Notes under the pieces: model-generated
Seen by the model: only the letters and a program-made list of their open reading frames with translations
Told to the model about the DNA's origin: nothing
Databases searched by the model: none
Program-made: the position numbers and the translations under genes
Shown: one piece after another, positions 17,812 through 26,282 of the stretch
How positions within the stretch are numbered: the first letter of the stretch is position 1
Layout: each line of letters opens with the position of its first letter
NCBI GenBank assembly: GCA_019694465.1
Contig: JAIBBV010000004.1
Span: 1-64,000, forward strand
Length of the DNA stretch: 64,000 bases
Source: Oligoflexia bacterium
GTDB taxonomy: Bacteria; Bdellovibrionota_C; UBA2361; JAFLCA01
Direction: 5' to 3'

Positions 17812-19884
17812 ATGGACTTTTGGCCTTCGCCGAAGCTCAATAACTCAGGATATCGCTCCGATATAGACGGATTGCGCGCTTTCGCAGTGCTAATGGTAGT
17901 TGCATATCACGCCTTTCCAGCTGTGGTGCCGGGTGGATTCGTTGGCGTGGATGTATTTTTCGTCGTGTCCGGTTATTTGATAAGCGGAGTCATACTCTCA
18001 GCACTTGAAGCGGGTAGATTTTCCTTCTGGTCCTTCTATAAAAGAAGAATCCTAAGAATTTTTCCGGCACTACTGGCGTTGCTGTTGGCTGGACTTTGTT
18101 TCGGGTGGTTTTGGTTAATCCCTGAAGAATATAGTCGGCTTGGTTTGCACACCGCAACAAGCACCATATTTGTGCAGAACTTCATGTTATGGAAGGAGAG
18201 TGGGTACTTTGATATTGCGTCTGAGCTTAAACCGCTTTTGCATTTGTGGTCTTTAGGAATCGAAGAGCAATTCTACATATTCTACCCTTTTATAGTGTGG
18301 ATATTCTGGCGGCTTGGAAGGTGTGCATTTGGCGGATTAGCGTTAATCGGCGTTTGTTCACTAGCGTGGTCAGCCTATGCGGTGATTGATGATAGAGTTA
18401 CTGCATTTTATTTGCCTCAGATGCGGCTTTGGGAGCTTGTTGCAGGCGGATTAGTTCTCATTAATGAACGGGGCTGGCGACCGGCTTGTAAAAAAAATCG
18501 GAGCGCTAAATCTATAGGTCTAGTTAGTCTGACAGTCACCACTCGAACATTACTTTCTGCTTTGGGCATAGCGGTTCTTGCTGTAGTTAGCGCCTGCTAT
18601 ACCCGAGAGACAGCGTTCCCAGGCTTAGCAGCTATGGTACCGGTGTGTGCTTCTGCCTGTGTAATTATGGCTGGGCCAGAAAGCTGGATTAATCGCAGTA
18701 TGCTTGCTCGTGGCCCGCTCCGGCAGATTGGGTTGATGAGTTACTCTTTATATTTGTGGCATTGGATGCTGCTGTCCTTTGCTCGCATTATCTTAGTCGG
18801 TAATCTCACTAGTTCTATCATCCTGCTGATTCTTGCTAGTAGCTTCATTACATCGTGGTTTACATACCGCTTCCTTGAATTTCCATTTCGAAGCCTGAGA
18901 TCGCCTGGGTCGGTTGTATATGCCGTGCTTGGTTTAGTTTTCGCTATGTTTGCAACCGGTTGTTTGGGGTGGTTTGTCCATGAGCGGGATGGCCTACCGG
19001 ACCGCGTGATAACAACTGTCGCTGAACGCGCCATAATTGAACGCCATCGTGTCGAAGATGCCGTACGTCAAGAATACCCTTTATCTGGATGTGATTACGA
19101 CGCTCGGATCACTCCGCGCGCCTCCCATTTTTGTTCGAGTTATGGTGATACCAGCAATCCACGTACAATAGTTATTTGGGGGGACTCACATGCGGATGCT
19201 TGGGCCCCAGCTTTTTTTGAAGCTGGACGACGGTTACAGAAGCGGATTTTGCTGTTTTCTGTGCGTGGCTGCCCTCCAATTTTGAATGTTCGTCGTACGG
19301 ATGGAGTATCGGATGCAAAGAATTGTGAAACACCAGAAACAGCAGCGGAAATTTTTGGGTCGATACAACGCATAGCGCCTGAGAAGCTTTTTGTAGTAGC
19401 GCGTTGGAGTTTATATCATTATGGGTGGCTAGTTAACGGAGTACTACAGCCTGCCACGCACTTTTTAGCCTCTGAAAGCGACGCGATGGCAAGTCTAGCC
19501 ACTACGAATATTGCTCTCAGCCAACAACTTCCTGCAACAATTGAGAGATTGGCAGAAGTGGCTCCGTTGACGGTAGTTCTCGGCATGCCAATTCTAAAAA
19601 CAACAATTGATGTTGGATTCATGCGAGACAGAATGAATTTTGAGCCAACTTTGGCAGAACATCGACAACACGAGGTGTTTACGGATGAACTCTTGCGAGA
19701 GGGTATGCGCAGTGCAGCTAGCAGGGGTAGTAGTGTTGATATACTTGATCCAGCTGACCTGTTGTGTGGCGACTTAAGGTGTCACGCGATGTTGGGGCTC
19801 ACCGTTATGTATCATGACGACAATCACATTAGTGGGCAGGGGGCTCTTCTTTTCCGGGATGAGATACTAAGGCGTGTTAAATAG
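17812..19884 (+). CDS. OafA/YrhL-type O-acyltransferase with SGNH domain
   Basis: Membrane acyltransferase of 690 residues that would O-acetylate surface polysaccharide or peptidoglycan. The acyltransferase-3 part covers about residues 12-370 with the signatures YRSDIDGLRAFAVLMVVAYH, GGFVGVDVFFVVSGYLIS, FYKRRILRIFPAL and LHLWSLGIEEQFYIFYP. The C-terminal part, from about residue 440, is an SGNH hydrolase-like periplasmic domain with the nucleophile block IVIWGDSHADAW and a late DDNH segment. This two-domain layout is common for O-antigen acetylases. It has its own promoter-like element and follows the membrane glycosyltransferase genes, which fits a glycan-decorating role. Confidence 0.9.
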   Translation: MDFWPSPKLNNSGYRSDIDGLRAFAVLMVVAYHAFPAVVPGGFVGVDVFFVVSGYLISGVILSALEAGRFSFWSFYKRRILRIFPALLALLLAGLCFGWFWLIPEEYSRLGLHTATSTIFVQNFMLWKESGYFDIASELKPLLHLWSLGIEEQFYIFYPFIVWIFWRLGRCAFGGLALIGVCSLAWSAYAVIDDRVTAFYLPQMRLWELVAGGLVLINERGWRPACKKNRSAKSIGLVSLTVTTRTLLSALGIAVLAVVSACYTRETAFPGLAAMVPVCASACVIMAGPESWINRSMLARGPLRQIGLMSYSLYLWHWMLLSFARIILVGNLTSSIILLILASSFITSWFTYRFLEFPFRSLRSPGSVVYAVLGLVFAMFATGCLGWFVHERDGLPDRVITTVAERAIIERHRVEDAVRQEYPLSGCDYDARITPRASHFCSSYGDTSNPRTIVIWGDSHADAWAPAFFEAGRRLQKRILLFSVRGCPPILNVRRTDGVSDAKNCETPETAAEIFGSIQRIAPEKLFVVARWSLYHYGWLVNGVLQPATHFLASESDAMASLATTNIALSQQLPATIERLAEVAPLTVVLGMPILKTTIDVGFMRDRMNFEPTLAEHRQHEVFTDELLREGMRSAASRGSSVDILDPADLLCGDLRCHAMLGLTVMYHDDNHISGQGALLFRDEILRRVK

Positions 19885-20036
19885 CCCCAATAAATCTGAC
19901 TAAAGATTGCTACGTTTGAATTTTTGGAACCTAAAGTGCAAGGTCTTGCTGGTGCAGCATTGTCTCGATGTTCCAGAAAATCACTTGTGGGAAAAATGAT
20001 TCGTGATGTGTGCAAGTTGCTGAGCGATTGGTCAAT

Positions 20037-20984
20037 TTATGCTTCTTCGCCCTCAGCTTTTTCCTCGCCGCCAAGCTTCCTGAGCATCCAGGTGAAGGTT
20101 GCGCCCTCTTTGAAGAGCTTTTCAGTCCCTGAACGTACCGCTGCGATTTCTGCGGATGTTGCTTTTAATGTATCGACAGCCTCTTTTTCCTCGGGCGGAA
20201 TTTTCCCTTCCTTGATTCCATCGATCCAGCACAAACCGGCATGCCAAGTTTTCATTTCTGGAGAAAGTGCCTCGCCTGAAGAGGGTGATCTACGAAGTAC
20301 TTTCGCTACCTCGATAATGTCTTTAGTAAAACCTAATTCCTTAACCAAAAAAGCAGAAATTTGGGAGTGATCGCAGCCCCACTGTTGATGCTCGTAGAAG
20401 AAGTCGAACTTCTTTTTCATGCGATTGCGGTACTTGCTATAAATGTCAGGGCTACGAATTAGAAAAGTTGCAAGAGCTGCATACCGAATTCCGCCTAGCA
20501 GTGTGCCCAGCGCAGCAGTTAGCTTTGGTATGCCTTGGCCTGCGATGTACCCAAGTTCCATGTTGAGAATCAGCTCTTTAGATAGAGTTTCCCATTCTGT
20601 AGCTTCGCAGACCTTATTTAGTCGGCGTTGCATGTAAACCATAGCCAAGAATGTGGCAAAAAGTCCGGGTCCTAGTATCCGTAACAGTGCGTCTGATGTG
20701 TCATCCTCTTGCATCGAATCGAACGCGTCCGGGAAGAGCGTTTGAGCGGCAAAGTATATTGGTGTTTTAAGCTTCGCTGTGCGATCAACTCGGCGCAGAG
20801 CCGTAAAGCTATCCGGCCAAATTTCGAGTACACCGTCGGTACGTTTGCCGTTGCAATGATTGTTCCACAGGGCATGGACAGCTAAGGAGACCGATGAGGG
20901 AATTGGGCTGAGGAATGCGGCATGTCGCCGGGCCATGCTCCAGCTTTGTTCGCTGTTGAAATCGATGGATGGAGGCTGGTTCAT
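20037..20984 (-). CDS. HDOD-like domain protein
   Basis: Soluble protein of 315 residues. The central part (WGCDHSQISAFLVKELGFTKDIIEVAKV) matches the most conserved block of HDOD domains, catalytically inactive relatives of HD phosphohydrolases found in bacterial signalling proteins. The upstream region (SDALLRILGPGLFATFLAMVYMQ) fits the helical start of the domain. No receiver or GGDEF partner is fused. The C-terminus is rich in Lys and Glu and could be a flexible tail. It stands alone between the acyltransferase and the tRNA genes. An RBS is not obvious. Confidence 0.6.
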   Translation of the reverse strand: MNQPPSIDFNSEQSWSMARRHAAFLSPIPSSVSLAVHALWNNHCNGKRTDGVLEIWPDSFTALRRVDRTAKLKTPIYFAAQTLFPDAFDSMQEDDTSDALLRILGPGLFATFLAMVYMQRRLNKVCEATEWETLSKELILNMELGYIAGQGIPKLTAALGTLLGGIRYAALATFLIRSPDIYSKYRNRMKKKFDFFYEHQQWGCDHSQISAFLVKELGFTKDIIEVAKVLRRSPSSGEALSPEMKTWHAGLCWIDGIKEGKIPPEEKEAVDTLKATSAEIAAVRSGTEKLFKEGATFTWMLRKLGGEEKAEGEEA

Positions 20985-21169
20985 AGCTGAGCAGAGTATA
21001 GGTGAGATGGGGCGGCTTAGGAATGTGAATTATTCAACCTCAATCGATATATTTGTGATGGCTAGGAGGTGGGAAGGTTTGTAGGACGCTCCAAATTAGA
21101 ACCGGTGTCTCGTTTGTGGCACTAGATTTAACTTGGCTTGTTCAGACTAATCACAGAGGGGACGAAGTC

Positions 21170-21242
21170 TGGACCCAAGCGGGATCGAACCGCTGACCTC
21201 AACACTGCCAGTGTTGCGCTCTCCCAGCTGAGCTATGGGCCC
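21170..21242 (-). tRNA. tRNA-Ala (anticodon GGC)
   Basis: Folds as a 73-nt cloverleaf: acceptor GGGCCCA/TGGGTCC (one G-T pair), anticodon stem CAACA/TGTTG with loop CTGGCAG giving anticodon GGC, T-loop TTCGATC and discriminator A. The CCA end is not encoded. Confidence 0.95.
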
Positions 21243-21433
21243 TTACCGTAAATTAGGCGCATATTGTAATCATATATTACTGCTCTGTAAACATACCCCG
21301 GATTTGCAGCTAATGGCTTAGTCGTAGTAGTCTTTTTTTGCAGCCGACGGCTAATTAGCCTATAAGCATAAGTGGCTGTAGACTTGGCGACTATGACCCC
21401 AAGCGTCAAAGAATGTTCGTGGCCATCATGTAA

Positions 21434-21507
21434 CGGGCTGTAGCGCAGACTGGTAGCGCGTTCCCTTGGGGTGGGAGAGGTCGGAGGTTCAAATCCTCTC
21501 AGCCCGA
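21434..21507 (+). tRNA. tRNA-Pro (anticodon GGG)
   Basis: Folds as a 74-nt cloverleaf: acceptor CGGGCTG/CAGCCCG, D-arm GCGC/GCGC, anticodon stem TTCCC/GGGAG with loop TTGGGGT (anticodon GGG), T-arm GGAGG/CCTCT with TTCAAAT, discriminator A. CCA is not encoded. Its 3' 34 bases are duplicated further downstream. Confidence 0.95.
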
Positions 21508-21539
21508 TACTCCAATATTTGCCGAGCAAGCGCGAAGGA

Positions 21540-21669
21540 AGCGCGTTCCCTTGGGGACGCATTTGTAGCGTACGCGGAGCGTGCGCAATCAAATGCGTGA
21601 GAGGACTCGAGGCGAGCGTCGAGACCCGAGGCTGGAGAGGTCGGAGGTTCAAATCCTCTCAGCCCGATA
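21540..21669 (+). repeat. Partial tRNA-Pro duplicate split by a hairpin insert
   Basis: Contains two exact pieces of the tRNA-Pro gene in the same order: 17 bases of D-arm/anticodon sequence (21540-21556 = 21455-21471) and 36 bases from the anticodon stem through the 3' end (21634-21669 = 21474-21509). Between them lie 77 bases in place of two. The first 42 of these form a strong hairpin: ACGCATTTG/CAAATGCGT enclosing GCGTACGC/GCGTGCGC, followed by a second weaker stem around CTCGA/TCGAG. The 5' acceptor strand is missing, so it cannot be a normal tRNA. A decayed tRNA copy or an attachment-site remnant is likely. Confidence 0.75.
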
Positions 21670-21670
21670 T

Positions 21671-22459
21671 TCAGCTTTGAACATTAGTATTAGCGCGTTC
21701 TATTTCCCAGACCTTCACGTATTTAAGGAAGGCATAGTACGCCTCAAGTATCGCGACAACAAAGCCTTCGAATCCCTCAAGGAATCCTTTTCGCAGGAAA
21801 TAGAATTTCACAAAGCGCGCTATTGGGCGTGTGAATATTTTTATGAAAGATGTGCGTTGGCCGTCTGCCCACATGGCTTTAGCAGCTGCAGAGCTTAAGC
21901 GATTGAGTGAGTGCACTTGGCCAGAGAGATCCGGGTAAGAAAAGTGTTGGATTTCACCAGGAAGCCGTTTGGTTGGGCCAGTAACGCAAGCTTTCTCGTG
22001 AGGGTCCAGCCCTCCCCAGGTTGTTACTGAGCGCCTGCAAAAGCGTAGCCGATATTCTGGATACCAGCCGCCCTTCCGCCACCACTTGCCCAGGTGAAAC
22101 ACCACTCGATTAAGATAGTAGCCGTTAACGCCCGCGCTATCATCATTTTGGAGCGCAAGTTGGATAGCGCTGCGCAGCTCGTCATCAATAACCTCATCGG
22201 CATCAATATTTAGGATCCATTCATGTGTGCAGAGTGAGAGCGCGTATCGCTTTTGCTCCCGGTGGCCTGGCCAGGCGCGGGAAAAGACGCGGTCGGTGAA
22301 TTCCCGACAAATCGACAGCGTATTATCAGTCGATCCGCTATCGACTATCACAATTTCATCGCACCAACGAAGGCTTTCTAGACAGCGGCGAATATTGTTC
22401 TGCTCATTGAAGCAGATTACAAATGCTGAAACCTTTGCGCGCTGATTAGTTGTTGTCAT
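21671..22459 (-). CDS. Family 2 glycosyltransferase, WaaE/KdtX-like
   Basis: Cytoplasmic GT-A-fold glycosyltransferase of 262 residues. The nucleotide-sugar binding block is at the N-terminus (VSAFVICFNEQNNIRRCLES, then VIVDSGSTDNT), the DxD-type motif is NIDADEV, and the acceptor half contains WGGLDPHEKA, characteristic of the LPS core glucosyltransferase-like group (WaaE/KdtX). The C-terminus has an amphipathic, partly hydrophobic stretch for membrane contact. The start is the ATG before TTTNQ; an upstream in-frame ATG adds residues that do not match the family. It is divergent from the carbamoyltransferase gene, separated by 327 bases, and its 3' end abuts the tRNA-Pro duplicate. Confidence 0.85.
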   Translation of the reverse strand: MTTTNQRAKVSAFVICFNEQNNIRRCLESLRWCDEIVIVDSGSTDNTLSICREFTDRVFSRAWPGHREQKRYALSLCTHEWILNIDADEVIDDELRSAIQLALQNDDSAGVNGYYLNRVVFHLGKWWRKGGWYPEYRLRFCRRSVTTWGGLDPHEKACVTGPTKRLPGEIQHFSYPDLSGQVHSLNRLSSAAAKAMWADGQRTSFIKIFTRPIARFVKFYFLRKGFLEGFEGFVVAILEAYYAFLKYVKVWEIERANTNVQS

Positions 22460-22786
22460 ATGGCAAGTTTGTTGGGTTGGAGTATTCTCATTAGCAACGA
22501 TTTTTGTGTAACCCAAAATTATGCATTATGCATATATAGCTACTTTATGCGAATGAGGTCATTTAGGGACTGACTTCATCAGGGATATGCCCTTCACCTA
22601 TTCCTATCTAAAGCTACGCTCGGGGCCAGTTTAGTAATTTAATAGTGATAGCGCTTTATTTTCAATTTGTCAGGCGATTGAGGCAGTTAGGCTGGTAACT
22701 TGTAAAGCGCTTGTCTCGACCTCTTCGGATGGATAGTGTATTGTTTTCCGGCACTTGCGTCTGTTGAGACCACTTGAGGATGGCCT
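22460..22786. other. Divergent intergenic region with a palindrome
   Basis: Promoter region shared by the leftward glycosyltransferase and the rightward carbamoyltransferase. It has a perfect odd palindrome TATGCATTATGCATA at 22520-22534 in AT-rich sequence (followed by TATAG), which could be a regulator site. No gene is seen. Confidence 0.4.
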
Positions 22787-24604
22787 ATGAATATTCTTGG
22801 TATTTCTGCTTTTTATCACGACAGCGCAGCCTGTCTCGTGCAGGACGGGCGTATAGTTGCCGCTGCGCAGGAAGAGCGGTTTACGCGCAAGAAGCATGAC
22901 TATGAGTTTCCCAACAAGGCTTGTGAGTTTTGTTTGAAGCAAGCTGGGTTGAGCGTTGATCAACTCGACTACGTAGTTTTTTACGACAAACCGGTGCTTA
23001 AATTTGAGCGTCTGCTGGAGACTTATCTTACAACTGCCCCGAAGGGTTTTACATCTTATGCTAAGGCGATGCCCTTGTGGCTTAAGCAGAAGCTATGGAT
23101 TCCAGATACAATAAAGCGAGAGCTTAACTACGATGGGGAAATTCTTTTCACTGAGCACCATCAAAGCCATGCTGGTAGCGCATATTATCCATCGCCCTTT
23201 CAGGAAGCAGCGATTCTGACCATAGACGGGGTTGGTGAGTGGACCACAAACAGCCTGGGAGTTGGGAAGGGTAATCAATTTTCTCTAATCAAAGACATAA
23301 AGTTTCCCCATTCGCTTGGGTTGCTATATTCGGCCTTCACTTATTTTACCGGCTTTAAGGTAAATTCCGGTGAGTACAAAGTGATGGGGCTCGCTCCTTA
23401 TGGCGAGCCAAAGTACGTGCAGACGATTTACGATAATCTTATCGACCTTAAGGAAGATGGCTCGTTCCACCTGAATTTGCGTTATTTCAGTTACATGTCC
23501 GAGCTGCACATGACCAACGACCAATTTGCGGACCTCTTTGGTGGCCCGCGTCGTAAACCTGAGACTCCATTGACGCAGCGCGAGATGGACTTGGCTCGTT
23601 CCATTCAAGAGGTAGTGGAGGAGTGTATGTTGCGGCAGGCCCGTTTCCTTCACCGTGAGTCAGGGCTGACTAATCTGTGCATGGCGGGTGGAGTAGCTTT
23701 GAACTGTGTTGGAAATGGCCGATTGTTGCGTGAAGGGCCGTTTAAGAACATTTGGATTCAGCCGGCGGCCGGTGATGCAGGGGGCGCTTTGGGCGCAGCG
23801 CTGTGTGTTTGGTATGGTTACCTCAATAATCAGCGTAAAGTTGATAATGTGCACGACTTGCAAAGTGCCTCTTTGCTTGGGCCAGCCTTTAGCAACGAAG
23901 AAACGGAGCAGCAACTTAAGAAGTGCGGTGCTGTGTACAAGCGCCTCAATGACGATGGTTTATTTACCAGCGTGGCTGACATGCTGGCCAATGAGAAGGT
24001 TGTTGGGTGGTTCCAAGGGCGCATGGAGTTTGGGCCGCGCGCCTTGGGAAATCGCAGTATCATTGGTGATGCTCGATCGCCTTCCATGCAATCGAAGATG
24101 AATCTAAAGATAAAATTCCGTGAATCCTTCCGTCCTTTTGCTCCAGCTGTAATGCGGGAGCATGTTTCAGAATATTTTGAATTAGACTGCGACTCGCCTT
24201 ATATGCTCTTGGTGGCTCCTGTGCGTAAAGAGCGCCGCAAGCAGATGACGGCGGAGCAAGAAAAGCTATTTGGAATCGCAAAACTTAATGTGCCGCGCTC
24301 GGACATACCGGCGGTGACGCACGTCGACTATTCAGCGCGCATTCAAACCGTGTCAAAGGATGAGCATCCTACCTTTTACAAGCTCCTTGCGGCCTTTAAG
24401 AAGAAGACCGGTTGTTCAGTTTTGGTAAATACTAGTTTTAACGTTCGCGGCGAGCCAATCGTGTGTACGCCTACTGATGCATATACATGCTTCATGCGTA
24501 CGGAAATTGACTGTCTCGTTGTTAACAACTGTTTGATGCTTAAGGAGGCTCAGCCGAAGTGGCAGGACAAGGAAAATTGGCAGAGCAAATTCGAACTCGA
24601 CTAG
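22787..24604 (+). CDS. NodU/CmcH-family carbamoyltransferase
   Basis: Transfers a carbamoyl group from carbamoyl phosphate, through carbamoyl-adenylate, to a hydroxyl of a sugar or secondary metabolite. The N-terminal Kae1/ASKHA-like part starts MNILGISAFYHDSAACLV and has the metal-binding EHHQSHAGSA block at about residues 117-127. The C-terminal YrdC-like part includes GRMEFGPRALGNRS and ends with SVLVNTSFNVRGEPIVCTP. The length of 605 residues is typical. The next gene encodes an SxtJ-like membrane protein, the usual neighbour in envelope-associated carbamoyltransferase loci, so a surface glycan is the likely acceptor. Confidence 0.92.
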   Translation: MNILGISAFYHDSAACLVQDGRIVAAAQEERFTRKKHDYEFPNKACEFCLKQAGLSVDQLDYVVFYDKPVLKFERLLETYLTTAPKGFTSYAKAMPLWLKQKLWIPDTIKRELNYDGEILFTEHHQSHAGSAYYPSPFQEAAILTIDGVGEWTTNSLGVGKGNQFSLIKDIKFPHSLGLLYSAFTYFTGFKVNSGEYKVMGLAPYGEPKYVQTIYDNLIDLKEDGSFHLNLRYFSYMSELHMTNDQFADLFGGPRRKPETPLTQREMDLARSIQEVVEECMLRQARFLHRESGLTNLCMAGGVALNCVGNGRLLREGPFKNIWIQPAAGDAGGALGAALCVWYGYLNNQRKVDNVHDLQSASLLGPAFSNEETEQQLKKCGAVYKRLNDDGLFTSVADMLANEKVVGWFQGRMEFGPRALGNRSIIGDARSPSMQSKMNLKIKFRESFRPFAPAVMREHVSEYFELDCDSPYMLLVAPVRKERRKQMTAEQEKLFGIAKLNVPRSDIPAVTHVDYSARIQTVSKDEHPTFYKLLAAFKKKTGCSVLVNTSFNVRGEPIVCTPTDAYTCFMRTEIDCLVVNNCLMLKEAQPKWQDKENWQSKFELD

Positions 24605-25077
24605 AGCTTAGCGTGATTACAAATCCGAACTATCAAGAAAATACGGACGAGCCGGATTTTCTCGACGAACGATGGATGGGTAAGACGTTGCGTATTCACG
24701 TGCGTGAATTTGCATGTGTAATGACGTTGGTGCTTACGATTATCGCCGGGGTTGTGGCTTGGAAGCATGGCTCGCTCGCGACCGTTTGCTCCTTATTGCT
24801 TACTGGCTTCTTCATGCTCTTGGCAGGCTACCGCAGGCCGCGCATTTTGCATCCTGTTTGGAAAGCTTGGATGACGCTCGCTATGGGGCTGGGCGTTATT
24901 ATGACCACGCTGTTGCTGTCGTTAGGCTGGATGTTGGCTATGATTCCCTTGGCGCTAGCTCTAAAATTAGCTGGCAAGAAGGTTATGGACCTCTCCTATA
25001 AGTCGGATGTGGAAAGTTACTGGGAAACGCGTAAAGAGAAGTACCATGACTTTAAGCTACTTGAGCGTCAATTTTAA
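24559..25077 (+). CDS. SxtJ-family membrane protein
   Basis: Small membrane protein of 172 residues with four hydrophobic segments (about 52-67, 73-90, 100-115 and 117-137) and a soluble N-terminus. It fits the SxtJ family, named from the saxitoxin cluster and regularly encoded just after carbamoyltransferases. The GTG start is supported by GGAGG ten bases before it, inside the end of the carbamoyltransferase gene (46-base overlap); a later GTG at 24613 is possible. The small DUF5989 protein that often completes this trio is not seen. The molecular role is unknown. Confidence 0.75.
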   Translation: MAGQGKLAEQIRTRLELSVITNPNYQENTDEPDFLDERWMGKTLRIHVREFACVMTLVLTIIAGVVAWKHGSLATVCSLLLTGFFMLLAGYRRPRILHPVWKAWMTLAMGLGVIMTTLLLSLGWMLAMIPLALALKLAGKKVMDLSYKSDVESYWETRKEKYHDFKLLERQF

Positions 25078-25133
25078 TCCCCATCGTATTGTAGGCAGAG
25101 TTAACATTATCGGTAGTAGTGTTCCGGTTTGGC

Positions 25134-25164
25134 AGCTTGTTCTAGCGCTGCTCAAGAACAAGCT
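25134..25164. terminator. Hairpin between convergent genes
   Basis: Perfect 10-bp inverted repeat AGCTTGTTCT/AGAACAAGCT with an 11-base loop between the ends of the SxtJ gene and aat. The position suits a two-way terminator, but no T-run follows. Confidence 0.4.
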
Positions 25165-25211
25165 ACAGTCAGTCCTGGGCTGTTGATAATTCAAGTCAGT
25201 TACCGCTTGGC

Positions 25212-25883
25212 CTAGGTGCTTTTGCTGTTTTCAAAGGCGGAGCTAGGTTTGCTAGTAGCCTTGTTGAGTAGATCAATGAATTGTTTCCGGGAAATTTCTT
25301 TGGCACCGAAGCCTTTGGAGAATGGTGTAAGCTGTTGGCAGTCGAGCCATGTAAATCCATGTTGCTTTAGGTACAGCACTAGTTCGCACAAGGCTAGCTT
25401 TGAGGCATTCGACTCGCGATAAAAACTAGATTCTGCAGCGAACATAGAGCCGATACATACTCCATACAGCCCCCCTATAAGTTTACTTCCATCGTAACAT
25501 TCCACGCTGTGGGCGTAGCCGGCGGCATGCATGTCACAGTATGCGGAAACAATGTCCGGAGTAATCCATGTTCCGCCTTGGCGGCCTCGATTCTTCAATT
25601 CTGCACAGCGTAAAATCACTGCGTGGAAATCAACATCAAATAGGACCTTCCAGCTGGTAGTGCGCCTAAATTTGTGTAAGCTGCGAGAGATGTGAAGCTC
25701 GTCAAAGCATAGAATGGCGCGCTTGGGTGGTGAGAACCAGGTTAGGTGTGCTTCGTCGAAAGGCCAGGGGAAAATCCCACTACGGTATGCCAAAACCAAT
25801 GAAGCTACTTCTAGGTCTCCGCCGATGGCAAGAAGCCCAGACTCGTCGGCTTGATCTACTGAAGGGAAGGCACGGATTACCAC
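25212..25883 (-). CDS. aat: Leucyl/phenylalanyl-tRNA-protein transferase
   Basis: Adds Leu or Phe from charged tRNA to proteins with N-terminal Lys or Arg, making them substrates of ClpS-ClpAP (N-end rule). Family blocks are complete: GLLAIGGDLEVASLVLAYR, GIFPWP, TWFSPPKRAIL, TWITPDIVSAYCDMHAAGYAHSVE, LIGGLYGVCIGSMFAAESSF and WLDCQQLTPFSKGFGA. The length of 223 residues is normal. clpS and clpA lie 1.3 kb away, so the recognition and degradation parts of the pathway are linked here. Confidence 0.95.
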   Translation of the reverse strand: MVIRAFPSVDQADESGLLAIGGDLEVASLVLAYRSGIFPWPFDEAHLTWFSPPKRAILCFDELHISRSLHKFRRTTSWKVLFDVDFHAVILRCAELKNRGRQGGTWITPDIVSAYCDMHAAGYAHSVECYDGSKLIGGLYGVCIGSMFAAESSFYRESNASKLALCELVLYLKQHGFTWLDCQQLTPFSKGFGAKEISRKQFIDLLNKATSKPSSAFENSKST

Positions 25884-25919
25884 GTGATTAGGGTAATCCT
25901 GGCTCCCTTTGTGAGCAAT

Positions 25920-26019
25920 ATAGTAAACCCTTAGCGAATGATTTTTGATAAAAAATCATTCGCTAAGGGCGAGCGAGATCTTGGAAAAGCCAAGTCGAGC
26001 CGTAGAAAATAGTAAACCC
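25920..26019. repeat. Long perfect hairpin bounded by 11-bp direct repeats
   Basis: ATAGTAAACCC occurs at 25920-25930 and again at 26009-26019. Between them is a perfect 19-bp inverted repeat (25928-25946 and 25951-25969, arms CCCTTAGCGAATGATTTTT) with a 4-base loop, and a smaller stem CTTGG/CCAAG. The direct repeats look like target duplications of a small hairpin element. The rest of the spacer up to 26282 shows no gene. Confidence 0.6.
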
Positions 26020-26282
26020 AGCGGAAAATAAGGGATATCTAGACATCGTAAAATATTAGGATATGCCTACATGAGTAGGTTTGTTAAGCAGGCATGCACG
26101 GTTGGCATTAGCGCTATAGTGCAATGCCCGCTACTCTACTCTCGGTGCTTAGGGCCTATTTGTCTTCTGCTACTCGCCTTGAGCAGGGCTGGTGCACAAT
26201 TTATTCAATATTGCTGTGCGCCAGTACGCTTGCCCGAACGATGAGATTTCCAGTGGGCCTTGGTCGTGATTGCAACCTAGTA

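Noticed and set aside
21557-21633. Self-splicing intron in a second tRNA-Pro
   Set aside because: The insert is only 77 bases, far shorter than group I introns, and the 5' acceptor strand of the tRNA is missing, so a functional spliced tRNA cannot form.
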